A stretch of 64,000 nt of DNA, taken from contig NZ_CP015199.1 in assembly GCF_001648155.1 (NCBI RefSeq), positions 744,001 through 808,000 of the forward strand. The letters are read 5' to 3'. This stretch comes from Chryseobacterium glaciei (GTDB taxonomy: Bacteria; Bacteroidota; Bacteroidia; Flavobacteriales; Weeksellaceae). Shown piece by piece: positions 56,585 to 64,000 of this stretch. Each line of letters starts with the position of its first letter. The first letter of the stretch is position 1. The notes below the pieces were generated by a model. The model did no database searches and was not told where the DNA came from. It worked only from the letters and a program-made list of their open reading frames with translations. The position numbers and the translations under genes are program-made.

Positions 56585-57157
56585 ATCAAAAATTTAAAAA
56601 TAGACGCCATTTTTTTTGCCACACCCAATGACTTCAGAGAATGGCTTGAGAAAAACCATAAAACTGAAAAAGAACTTTTGGTAGGATTTTATAAAGTCGG
56701 AACCAAAAAACCGTCCATGATCTGGTCAGAAGCCGTGGATCAGGCATTATGTTTTGGGTGGATCGACAGTGTGAGAAGATCTATTGATGAAGAAAGCTAC
56801 AGCAATCGTTTTACCCCAAGAAAACCTACAAGTATCTGGAGCGTTATCAACATTAAAAAAGTGGAAGAACTGACCAAAGCCGGATTAATGAAACCCGAAG
56901 GTTTAAAAGCATTTGAGCTAAGAAAAGAAGAAAGATCTGCCATTTATTCTCACGAAAAAGAATTAGCTGTTCTCGATCCTACTTATGAAAAACAATTCAA
57001 AGCCAATAAAATAGCTTGGGAATTTTTCAATAATCAGGCGCCTTCATATAAAAAAGTTATGCTTCATTGGATCATGAGCGCCAAACAAGAAAAAACGAGA
57101 ATTTCAAGGCTGGAGAAAACGATTCAGGAGAGCGAACTAGGTAAAAGAATACAATAA
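56585..57157 (+). CDS. YdeI/OmpD-associated family protein, start codon unclear
   Basis: A ~190-residue member of the YdeI family. Conserved N-terminal sequence IDAIFFATPNDFREWLEKNH (from about 56600) and the core FYKVGTKKPSMIWSEAVDQALCFGWID are both present, as is the C-terminal MLHWIMSAKQEKTRISRLEKTIQESELG. No ATG, GTG or TTG precedes the conserved N-terminus: TAA lies at 56579-56581 and the frame then reads GTT ATC AAA. The first standard start is TTG 56678, which would remove 30 conserved residues. I extend to the ATC at 56585. Family role is poorly known (bacteriocin protection in Salmonella). Confidence 0.7.
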   Translation: MKNLKIDAIFFATPNDFREWLEKNHKTEKELLVGFYKVGTKKPSMIWSEAVDQALCFGWIDSVRRSIDEESYSNRFTPRKPTSIWSVINIKKVEELTKAGLMKPEGLKAFELRKEERSAIYSHEKELAVLDPTYEKQFKANKIAWEFFNNQAPSYKKVMLHWIMSAKQEKTRISRLEKTIQESELGKRIQ

Positions 57158-57216
57158 AAATTTCCCCAAAATACAAAATCAATACATGTAAGAATCCCTA
57201 ATAGCCGTATTTTCTG

Positions 57217-57248
57217 TTGAAAGGTTTACAAATATTGTCATAACTTTG
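57217..57248 (+). promoter_or_regulatory. Promoter of the Imm22-like gene
   Basis: TTG (57217-57219), 21 bp spacer, TAACTTTG (57241-57248). Full consensus match; supports the ATG at 57282 rather than the TTG inside the -7 box at 57246. Confidence 0.75.
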
Positions 57249-57281
57249 AGGTCAATTAAATTAAAAGAAGATAAAACATTT

Positions 57282-57680
57282 ATGGATACGCAAATACTAG
57301 ATTTTTGGATAGGAAATTTTAGCAGTGAAGAAGATTTTGAAGACTTCGTGAATGAAGATGAAAATTTTTATGTGGAAGAAGAATCTGATGAAACCCATAA
57401 TTCAAAATTTGCAGAATCTCAGGATACGATCTGGCTGGATTATGATTTTGTAGAATATGGTTTTGATGACACCAACAATAATATTTACGATAAATTTTCA
57501 GAATATTCTTTTGCAGATCAATGGCTTCCTACTTTAGTGAGTCGGATCAATGAGCTCCAAATTAAAGCTGACATCAATTCTTTGATTTTTCTAAATAGCG
57601 GACAAATTGCAAAACCCGTTTCTGTGGAAGATGAAATGTTTAGCTTGGCTTATCTTGGGAAGATTGAGTTTAGTGTTTAA
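57282..57680 (+). CDS. Imm22-family immunity-like protein
   Basis: A 132-residue, very acidic protein: MDTQILDFWIGNFSSEEDFEDFVNEDENF at the start, ESDETHNSKFAESQDTIWLDYDFVEYGFDD in the middle and SLAYLGKIEFSV at the end. The opening FWIGNF-S-x-E-x-F and the WLDYDF segment match my recollection of the Imm22 family, immunity proteins of polymorphic toxins. No toxin gene is near. The start at 57282 is set by a full promoter just upstream; a longer frame to 57246 overlaps that promoter. Confidence 0.7.
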   Translation: MDTQILDFWIGNFSSEEDFEDFVNEDENFYVEEESDETHNSKFAESQDTIWLDYDFVEYGFDDTNNNIYDKFSEYSFADQWLPTLVSRINELQIKADINSLIFLNSGQIAKPVSVEDEMFSLAYLGKIEFSV

Positions 57681-57775
57681 GAAAAATTTAGTAAAGAAAG
57701 TTATCATCTTATCATTAAATTAGAAAAGATAAATATTCTTTGAAAAATTTAATTAATCTTGGATAATCATTAAAA

Positions 57776-58525
57776 ATGAACGACGACTTAAAAAATCAAA
57801 TTAAACTGCATTCAGCAGGAGCTACAGTTAGACATTGGTCAGTATTTGAACATTTGAAAAGTCATAGAAATGATTTTGAGCTTGATCAAGAGTTTATCAA
57901 TAAATGGGTACTTCCCTTTTACATGAAGATAAGAAGTATCAACGACACATCATGGATTGAAAACATAAAACAACTTAAAGATGAAATAACCGAAGAGGTA
58001 ACATTAGCGCTTCTTGGGGATTTTAACTGGAGAACAAGATTGGTGGGTGCATATTTGTCTGCAATTAAAAATTATGAAAACCAGATAGACATCATTGGAG
58101 TTCACTTGTTGAAAAGTGAAGTATGCTATGTCGGGGATCTTTACTCTCTTGTTTTCACTTTTTATAATCAACCAAAAACAAGAGAATACCTTAATCAATA
58201 CCTCAACCATTATCTGCAAAAGCCTGAACTTTATTTTGATCAGGATAGTGTTTTAGAAAGTATTATTTATCTTGATAAAGTTAATGATACCAATGATTTT
58301 TCAAAACATTTAGAAAGTTGGAAAAAAATGAATGAAAGCAGAAATGAACTTTCTAAAATAAGAAATCTTCAAGTTGCAAAAATATTAGAAGAACAAGAGG
58401 GAAAAGATAAATCTGATGAATATATTAAAGCGATAAACGGTTTTATTCCGAATCATGATTTAAATATTCAGCATATTTCAAAACAAATCGAGATACTAAA
58501 AGAGCTCAGAGAATATTGTAAATAA
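57776..58525 (+). CDS. DUF6000-like protein
   Basis: A 249-residue cytosolic helical protein. LLGDFNWRTRLVGAYLSAIKNY (~85), IGVHLLKSEVCYVGDLYSLVFTFYNQP (~110) and the FDQDSVLESIIYLDKVND segment match the conserved blocks I associate with the DUF6000 family, often found as immunity-type proteins. No catalytic motif. It follows the Imm22-like gene by 95 bp on the same strand. Function not known; the immunity suggestion rests on context and family. Confidence 0.65.
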   Translation: MNDDLKNQIKLHSAGATVRHWSVFEHLKSHRNDFELDQEFINKWVLPFYMKIRSINDTSWIENIKQLKDEITEEVTLALLGDFNWRTRLVGAYLSAIKNYENQIDIIGVHLLKSEVCYVGDLYSLVFTFYNQPKTREYLNQYLNHYLQKPELYFDQDSVLESIIYLDKVNDTNDFSKHLESWKKMNESRNELSKIRNLQVAKILEEQEGKDKSDEYIKAINGFIPNHDLNIQHISKQIEILKELREYCK

Positions 58526-58542
58526 AAAGATAAACACAACAT

Positions 58543-59022
58543 TTGAAAAAAAAGATTTCCTTCATAAAATCCAAAATCATCTCATTTTTAAAGAAGAATG
58601 GAATTTCATTTTTCATAGTATTTATTGCAACATTTTTGCAGACCTATTGGGCGATGGGAAGACTTTCGGATAACACTTCTAGTGGCTGTTTAGATTGTAG
58701 TTTTTTTGAAGATGCATTTTTTATTTCGTTGCTGATAGGCTTTTTTCTTTCTATCCTGTTTTCAATATTCTCGTTACTCAAAAATTTATATCTGAAAATA
58801 GTAATAGAATTCATTCTTCTTGTCGCTTTATGGCTATTCTGGAACTATACAATTTTCGTAGAAAGAGAATCTTCTTGGAGTACTTATTTGTTCAAGGAAG
58901 AAATATATATCACCATTTTGCAGTCGATTTTGCCGGTTATTATTTTGGGTTGCATTTCTATTATCTTATTACATTTTAAGGAGATAAAAACTAAATTAGC
59001 AATTTTTAAATCATTAAAATAA
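58543..59022 (+). CDS. Small integral membrane protein of unknown function
   Basis: A 159-residue protein with about four transmembrane helices (near 22-40, 60-82, 86-102, 125-145) and a basic N-terminus (MKKKISFIKSKIISFLKK). Start is TTG at 58543: an in-frame TAA is at 58531 and the next Met would cut off the first helix. A GCLDCSFFED loop between helices 1 and 2 has a CxxC pair. No family recognised. It begins 17 bp after the DUF6000-like gene and probably shares its transcript. Confidence 0.65.
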   Translation: MKKKISFIKSKIISFLKKNGISFFIVFIATFLQTYWAMGRLSDNTSSGCLDCSFFEDAFFISLLIGFFLSILFSIFSLLKNLYLKIVIEFILLVALWLFWNYTIFVERESSWSTYLFKEEIYITILQSILPVIILGCISIILLHFKEIKTKLAIFKSLK

Positions 59023-59033
59023 GCCTGAATTCT

Positions 59034-59041
59034 TATCTTTG
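59034..59041 (+). promoter_or_regulatory. -7 element for the LysE-family gene
   Basis: TATCTTTG matches TAnnTTTG, 25 bp before the ATG at 59067. No TTG at the usual -33. Confidence 0.55.
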
Positions 59042-59066
59042 CACCGCAAAACATTGATAAAAAAAT

Positions 59067-59702
59067 ATGATCCCATTTCACGATCTTTTCTTTTTTGCCT
59101 TAGCTGCCCTTGTCTTAGTTATTAGTCCGGGACCGAATATGATTTATTTAATTTCCAGATCTTTAACACAAGGAAAAAAGGCGGGTTTGACGTCACTTGC
59201 AGGTGTAGTTTGCGGATTTTTATTCCATATTGTGATGGTTTCTTTTGGACTGACGGCCGTGTTATTTGCAGTGCCTTATGCGTACATTGTTTTAAAGACA
59301 CTTGGGACAATATATCTTTTATATCTGGCTTATCAGGCAATTAAACCCAACAGTAAAAATATTTTTGAGGGTGACCAAAACATTTCGATTGACAGACCAA
59401 GAAAATTATTTGCAGTCGGTTTCTTCACCAATGTTCTCAATCCCAAAGTTGCCGTTTTCTATTTATCCTTTTTTCCACAATTTATAAAACCTGAATATGG
59501 CTCAATTTTCACTCAAAGTTTGGAGCTTGGAATCACTCAGGTTTTCATAAGCTTTACTGTCAACTTTATCATCGTACTAACTGCGGCAAAAATAGCCCTG
59601 TTTTTCGCTAAGAATCCTGTCTGGATCAAAATACAGAAATGGTTTATGGCGAGTGTGTTGGTTTTTCTTGCGGTGAAAATGGCGATTTCGAAAGCGAAAT
59701 AA
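59067..59702 (+). CDS. LysE/RhtB family amino-acid exporter
   Basis: A 211-residue protein with six hydrophobic segments. The family signature is VISPGPNMIYLISRSLTQGKKAGLTSLAGVVCGF (about 17-50), followed by LGTIYLLYLAYQAI and FFTNVLNPKVAVFYLSFFPQFI, the two other conserved LysE blocks. It should export amino acids or homoserine-lactone-like compounds across the inner membrane. It stands alone between a -7 element and a bidirectional terminator. Confidence 0.92.
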   Translation: MIPFHDLFFFALAALVLVISPGPNMIYLISRSLTQGKKAGLTSLAGVVCGFLFHIVMVSFGLTAVLFAVPYAYIVLKTLGTIYLLYLAYQAIKPNSKNIFEGDQNISIDRPRKLFAVGFFTNVLNPKVAVFYLSFFPQFIKPEYGSIFTQSLELGITQVFISFTVNFIIVLTAAKIALFFAKNPVWIKIQKWFMASVLVFLAVKMAISKAK

Positions 59703-59758
59703 AAAAAGTATAAATTATTTAAAGCTTTAAAAATAATAATTCTATTGAAGATAAAAAT

Positions 59759-59785
59759 TAAGCACCTGTTTTACAGGTGCTTTTA
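59759..59785. terminator. Bidirectional terminator between LysE and lipoprotein genes
   Basis: AGCACCTGT and ACAGGTGCT pair around a short loop, with T- and A-runs on either side. It serves both convergent genes. Confidence 0.85.
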
Positions 59786-59854
59786 TATGTACATTTAATC
59801 CTACCAAAGAGAAGTTTTTATAATTAAAAAAATCAATTTTGAGAACTTAAATTT

Positions 59855-60388
59855 TTACCATAAATCCGGGAAGTGAGTATAATTTGCTCCTGTATTGGTT
59901 GTCTGAATTATCGCTGAAGGATTAAATTTATATTGATTAAAAATTGCCATTGACGGAATCCATCTTAAAGTATTTCCTTCTCTAAAAAAAATTTCGCCAG
60001 TATTCGGATTTTGCAACAAACCATTATCTGCATAAATTGGCGCACCTACAGACGTTTGGGTAACATCAACCATAGTCTGAGTAGATGGAAATTCATATCT
60101 AAATGTATGATCAGCAAATAATCCATCCCAAGTCATTGGTGAATCAATATGTCTCCAATATCCCTGAAACTTAATATAATACATAGTATAGTTAACCGAA
60201 CTTCCAGGTGGACTATAATACGTTTTTACTAAATCTCCATTATTTGAGGCATAAAATGGGGTTTTTTGTGTTAAACCATTGTTTGAAGAAAACTTATTTT
60301 CTTGAACTTGTGGATTTTCCATTAAATCATCATCATGTGAACAAGAAACAGCCATGATTAAAGGAATAATTAAAAGGATTTTTTTCAT
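59855..60388 (-). CDS. Lipoprotein of unknown function
   Basis: A 177-residue lipoprotein (MKKILLIIPLIMAVSC, lipidated Cys16) followed by acidic SHDDDLMENPQ, typical of surface-exposed flavobacterial lipoproteins. The mature part is aromatic and beta-rich (YTMYYIKFQGYWRHIDSPMTWDGLF, GEIFFREGNTLRWIP). No family recognised. It has a consensus promoter directly upstream. Confidence 0.7.
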   Translation of the reverse strand: MKKILLIIPLIMAVSCSHDDDLMENPQVQENKFSSNNGLTQKTPFYASNNGDLVKTYYSPPGSSVNYTMYYIKFQGYWRHIDSPMTWDGLFADHTFRYEFPSTQTMVDVTQTSVGAPIYADNGLLQNPNTGEIFFREGNTLRWIPSMAIFNQYKFNPSAIIQTTNTGANYTHFPDLW

Positions 60389-60409
60389 TTATTTTATAAT
60401 TACAGCTGC

Positions 60410-60437
60410 AAATATAAACTAAAAAAACAAATCTCAA
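60410..60437 (-). promoter_or_regulatory. Promoter of the lipoprotein gene
   Basis: On the minus strand TTG (60437-60435), 17 bp spacer, TATATTTG (60417-60410). Both elements match the Bacteroidota consensus, 22 bp before the ATG. Confidence 0.7.
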
Positions 60438-60504
60438 AAAAGTGATATATATTATTTTAACAATTTAAATCATTAATCAAAATAAAAAACATCGTAAGAA
60501 CAAA

Positions 60505-60531
60505 AAACTTCCGCTATTAGCGAAAGTTTCT
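60505..60531 (-). terminator. Terminator of polA
   Basis: On the minus strand AAACTTTCGCTA and TAGCGGAAGTTT form a stem with a mismatch, followed by a run of T. Confidence 0.7.
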
Positions 60532-60574
60532 ATTATTTGGAAAAATTATTATAGATGAATAATTTAATTTATTT

Positions 60575-63424
60575 TTAATGCGCTTCCAGCCAGTTCTTGC
60601 CTACCCCAATCTCCACCAACAACGGAACCTGCGTTTCAATGGCATTTTCCATTTCAATTTTAATAATATTTGTAGCGACTTCAACCTCATCAATTGGAGC
60701 TTCAAACACCAATTCGTCATGAACCTGAAGTAACATTTTTGTCTGAAGTTTTTCTTTTTCCAGTTCTTTTTGGATTTTAATCATCGCCATTTTCACAACG
60801 TCTGCAGCACTTCCCTGAACAGGAGCATTGACGGCATTTCTTTCGGCGTGACCTCTCACCACAAAGTTTCCTGAGTTAATATCTTTTAAATGACGCTTTC
60901 TTCCTAAAATAGTTTCAACATAACCAATCTCACGGGCTTTATTGACCTGTTCAGCCATGTATTGCTTCAACTTTGGATAGGTTTCAAAATAGGCTTCGAT
61001 CATTTGTTTAGCTTCCGTTCTCGACAAACCGGTTTGCTCTGCCAATGCAAAAGCACCCTGACCATAAATGATTCCAAAGTTTACTGTTTTGGCCTGACTT
61101 CTCTGAGTTTTGGAAACTTCTTCCAATGGAATGTTAAACAGTTTCGCAGCCGTCGAAGCGTGAATATCTTCACCATCCTGGAAGGCTTTTATCATATTAT
61201 CTTCACCTGAAATCTCGGCAATCAAACGAAGTTCGATTTGTGAATAATCGGCAGAAATAATCTTCTTTCCTTCTGCTGAAACAAACGCTCCACGAATTTG
61301 CTGACCTCTTAATGTTCGGATCGGGATGTTCTGTAAATTAGGGTTTACACTCGCCAAACGACCTGTCGCAGCTGTGGTTTGTGAGAAATTGGTATGAACA
61401 CGATCATCTTTGTCGATCTGTGATGGCAACGCATCAACATACGTCGATTTTAATTTCTGATAGGTTCTGTATTCAAGAATATGCTGAATAATTTCGTGCT
61501 TTGAAGCTAACTTCTGCAATACATCTTCCGAAGTCGCGTATTGACCAGTTTTGGTCTTCTTAGCTTTCGGATCAAGCTGCATTTTTTCAAATAAAACTTC
61601 ACCCAATTGTTTTGGCGAATTCATATTGAACTCTTCTCCCGAAATCTCAAATATTTTAGCTTCTAATTGTCTTAAATCATTTTCAAGATCGATGCTTTCC
61701 TGAGCCAACCATTTTTCGTCCAGAGAAATTCCGGATAATTCCATTTTAGCTAAAACTTCCATCAACGGCATTTCGATATTGAAGAAAAGATCTTCTAAAT
61801 TTTCTTTCTTTAATTGAGGCGCAAACAATTCATACAATTGGAAAGTTACATCTGCATCTTCCGCTGCATAATCAGTCTGTGTTCTCAGATCTGCATCTCT
61901 GAAAGTTCCCTGATTTTTTCCTTTTTTACCGATAATGGTTTCAATGGAAACAGGTTTGTAATTTAAATAGACTTCTGAAAGATAATCCATTCCATGTCTT
62001 CCGTCCGGATTTAGAAGATAATGGGCGATCATGGTGTCGAACATTGCTCCTTGAACGGTAATATCGTATTGCTTTAAAATTTTATAATCGAATTTCAGAT
62101 TGTGAGCGATTTTAAGCAAGTCTAGTTTTTCAAAAAATGGTTTGAAAATTTCCAATGTTGCCAAGACTTCCTCCCTGTTTTCAGACAAAGGAATATAGTA
62201 CGCCAGGCCTTTTTTGTAAGAAAAACTCATTCCTACCAATTCGGCTTCCAGTTCATTCAAAGAAGTTGTTTCTGTATCAAAACAAACCGCTTTTTGGTTC
62301 AATAAGTTTTGAACTAAAATTTTCTGAGCCTTAGGATTATCCACAAACTGATATAAATGTTCATTCTGCTCAATACTAGATTTTGTGGAAGTTGCCTGAT
62401 CCAGTTCTTCAAAATTGGCAAAAAGATCAAGCTGACCAATCTGCTTCGCTACTTTTTGTTGAGGCGTTTCTGTGGATTGAGAAACTTCTTCACCGTTTGC
62501 AGGTGCATCTTTAGCCACAACTTCTGTTTGAGAAGGGGCAAAAGCACGGTAAAGATTTTCATACAATCTTGTGAATTCTATTTCGTCAAAGACTTTTTTT
62601 GCTTTTTCAAAATCCGGAGTCTCAAGATCATATTGCTCCTGGTGGAATTCTACAGGCACATCACAAATAATGGTTGCTAATTTTTTAGATAAAATTCCGC
62701 GCTCGGCAGAAGCTTCTACCTTTTCTTTAAGCTTACCTTTTAATTTATCTGTATTGGCCAAAAGATTTTCTATGCTTCCGAATTCTTTCAGAAATTTCAT
62801 GGCAGTTTTTTCTCCAACACCGTCTAATCCCGGAATGTTATCTACTGCATCACCCATCATTGCTAAGAAATCGATCACCTGTTTTGGATCTTCAATTTCA
62901 TATTTAGCTTTGACTTCTTCAACACCTAAAATTTCAATTTCACTTCCTTTTAAACTGGGCTTGTAAATTTTAACTTTATCGGTCACTAATTGTGCAAAAT
63001 CTTTATCAGGCGTCACCATAAATGTCGTGTACCCTTCTTTTTCTGCTTTGCATGAAATCGTTCCTATTACGTCATCCGCTTCATAACCTTCAACTCCCAA
63101 ATAAGGAATATGCATCGCCTCTAAAATCCTGTGGATGTATGGAATAGCAATCTTAATGGCTTCCGGAGTTTCGCTTCTGTTGGCTTTGTATTCTGCAAAG
63201 TCATCGGTTCTTACACTTGCCTGTCCGACATCAAAAACCACAGCCAAATGAGAAGGTCTTTCTCTTCTGATCAATTCGATCAATGAATTGGTAAATCCAA
63301 AAATTGCAGAGGTGTCTATTCCTGTGCTCGTTATTCTCGGACTTCTGATCAATGCGTAATATCCTCTAAAAATCATCGCATAAGCATCGATGAGAAATAA
63401 CCTTTTATCTTGTGTTGCCTCCAT
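60575..63424 (-). CDS. polA: DNA polymerase I
   Basis: A 949-residue polymerase with all three domains. The 5'-3' exonuclease (1-290) shows DAYAMIFRGYYAL, GYEADDVIGT and MMGDAVDNIPG; the 3'-5' proofreading domain (about 330-530) keeps its acidic residues (CFDTETTSLNE, AHNLKFDYKIL, DYAAEDADVTF); the polymerase domain shows SADYSQIELRLIAEISG (motif A), RSQAKTVNFGIIYGQGAF (motif B) and LLQVHDELVFE (motif C). It removes RNA primers and fills repair gaps. I chose the ATG at 63424; the longer frame to 63442 begins in the -7 box TATATTTG (63440-63447, minus). Confidence 0.96.
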   Translation of the reverse strand: MEATQDKRLFLIDAYAMIFRGYYALIRSPRITSTGIDTSAIFGFTNSLIELIRRERPSHLAVVFDVGQASVRTDDFAEYKANRSETPEAIKIAIPYIHRILEAMHIPYLGVEGYEADDVIGTISCKAEKEGYTTFMVTPDKDFAQLVTDKVKIYKPSLKGSEIEILGVEEVKAKYEIEDPKQVIDFLAMMGDAVDNIPGLDGVGEKTAMKFLKEFGSIENLLANTDKLKGKLKEKVEASAERGILSKKLATIICDVPVEFHQEQYDLETPDFEKAKKVFDEIEFTRLYENLYRAFAPSQTEVVAKDAPANGEEVSQSTETPQQKVAKQIGQLDLFANFEELDQATSTKSSIEQNEHLYQFVDNPKAQKILVQNLLNQKAVCFDTETTSLNELEAELVGMSFSYKKGLAYYIPLSENREEVLATLEIFKPFFEKLDLLKIAHNLKFDYKILKQYDITVQGAMFDTMIAHYLLNPDGRHGMDYLSEVYLNYKPVSIETIIGKKGKNQGTFRDADLRTQTDYAAEDADVTFQLYELFAPQLKKENLEDLFFNIEMPLMEVLAKMELSGISLDEKWLAQESIDLENDLRQLEAKIFEISGEEFNMNSPKQLGEVLFEKMQLDPKAKKTKTGQYATSEDVLQKLASKHEIIQHILEYRTYQKLKSTYVDALPSQIDKDDRVHTNFSQTTAATGRLASVNPNLQNIPIRTLRGQQIRGAFVSAEGKKIISADYSQIELRLIAEISGEDNMIKAFQDGEDIHASTAAKLFNIPLEEVSKTQRSQAKTVNFGIIYGQGAFALAEQTGLSRTEAKQMIEAYFETYPKLKQYMAEQVNKAREIGYVETILGRKRHLKDINSGNFVVRGHAERNAVNAPVQGSAADVVKMAMIKIQKELEKEKLQTKMLLQVHDELVFEAPIDEVEVATNIIKIEMENAIETQVPLLVEIGVGKNWLEAH

Positions 63425-63439
63425 ATTTTCTATAATGAA

Positions 63440-63447
63440 CAAATATA
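63440..63447 (-). promoter_or_regulatory. -7 element for polA
   Basis: TATATTTG on the minus strand, 15 bp before the chosen ATG. No TTG at the usual -33 distance. Confidence 0.5.
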
Positions 63448-63483
63448 AGAAAAAGTGTTTTCTTTTGTTCTCATTTTATGCTC

Positions 63484-63515
63484 AAAAAAGACCGCCAAAG
63501 TATGACGGTCTTTTG
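63484..63515 (-). terminator. Terminator of the partial secreted-protein gene
   Basis: AAAAGACCG and CGGTCTTTT pair around a loop; on the minus strand the stem ends in a T-run, between the gene at 63629 and polA. Confidence 0.8.
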
Positions 63516-63628
63516 TATATTTTATTGATGTATAGATTTTATTTTTTTTGAATATTAGCTTTAAATAATATTCTTTAACGCAAATTCCGCGAAGATTTTT
63601 CAATGAGATCAAATTGTGGATAACTTTT

Positions 63629-64000
63629 TTATTCTTTAACAGGAGTCAGTTCAAGACGGTCTTTATCAATTTTAAAATTATATGTTCCGTTTAATGTTTT
63701 TGGCTCATCGCAACCGCTGGACATATCTGCTGATCCTTCACTAATGTTTACTTGATTTGTATCGTACATGCTGTACGTTCCGATCATGTGAAAACAAGAA
63801 TTCCCGTTGTGAATTTTTCTATCCTCAAATTGAAGAAAATAAAACTTAGGTTGCTCATCAGGAAATTTAATCCATTTTGCTTTTTTTAAAATAGCGCTTC
63901 CGTCAGCGTTCATTTTTTCAACTTCCCAGGTTGTTTTGGCAAGCGGATTGGTTTGAGCTTTTACAGTCGTGATCAATGAAAATACAATGATGATGAAAGT
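63629..64000 (-). CDS. Secreted protein of unknown function, partial (5' end outside window)
   Basis: The frame is open to the right edge: the codons before the visible part spell TFIIIVFSLITTVKAQ, the hydrophobic core and cleavage site of a signal peptide, so the start lies a few residues beyond 64000. About 115 residues of the mature protein follow (NPLAKTTWEVEKMNADGSAILKKAKWIKF...GTYNFKIDKDRLELTPVKE). The TTWEVEKMN opening and beta-strand content recall small META or lipocalin-like envelope proteins, an inference. The cysteines in HNGNSCFHM and SSGCDEP may form a disulfide. Confidence 0.7.
   Translation of the reverse strand, partial: TFIIIVFSLITTVKAQTNPLAKTTWEVEKMNADGSAILKKAKWIKFPDEQPKFYFLQFEDRKIHNGNSCFHMIGTYSMYDTNQVNISEGSADMSSGCDEPKTLNGTYNFKIDKDRLELTPVKE

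Noticed and set aside
63430..63612. 60-residue minus-strand ORF upstream of polA
   Set aside because: It spans a terminator hairpin and the polA promoter box.

Overview
The window is AT-rich chromosomal DNA from a member of the Bacteroidota, most likely a Chryseobacterium-like flavobacterium (Weeksellaceae). Support comes from SusC/SusD and Oar-type TonB-dependent proteins, type IX secretion (T9SS) tail domains, an S46 dipeptidyl peptidase, genes without Shine-Dalgarno sequences, and repeated TAnnTTTG promoter elements at short distances from start codons. The genus is an inference from overall gene character; no marker gene was compared with a database.

Layout. 1-3930 (minus): a glycosyltransferase cut by the window edge, a methyltransferase, aspartate ammonia-lyase and an N-acetylmuramoyl-alanine amidase. 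4064-5332: tRNA-Ser, then a tRNA-Pro/tRNA-Arg pair present twice around a small HEAT-like gene. 5471-11483: a large periplasmic-sensor histidine kinase, its overlapping LuxR-type regulator, and two related secreted proteins. 11484-12176: gene debris including an AraC-family fragment. 12177-14898 (minus): SH3 protein, PrmA, short-chain dehydrogenase. 15236-25850 (minus): metallophosphoesterase, SusD, SusC, glycerophosphodiester phosphodiesterase and an Oar-like TonB receptor, which together look like a phosphorus-scavenging locus. 26092-38520 (plus): LigA, two tandem leucine-rich T9SS cargo proteins, MgtC-like protein, S46 peptidase, polysaccharide deacetylase and acetyltransferase. 38640-41525 (minus): M16 peptidase.

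41979-53915 is a Kdp potassium-uptake cluster: a sigma-54-type response regulator, two unlisted membrane micro-ORFs, kdpF, kdpA, kdpB, kdpC, two outer-membrane porins, a KdpD reduced to its N-terminal and Usp parts, and a separate HAMP/PAS histidine kinase. Two copies of a 125-bp palindromic element bracket kdpFA. 53966-59702 holds small accessory genes (toxin-antitoxin pair, S41 peptidase, HD hydrolase, YdeI-like protein, Imm22-like and DUF6000-like proteins, LysE exporter). 59855-64000 (minus): a lipoprotein, DNA polymerase I and a partial secreted protein.

Intergenic spaces carry many small palindromic, MITE- or REP-like repeats. I see no CRISPR array, rRNA, prophage, or intact insertion sequence.
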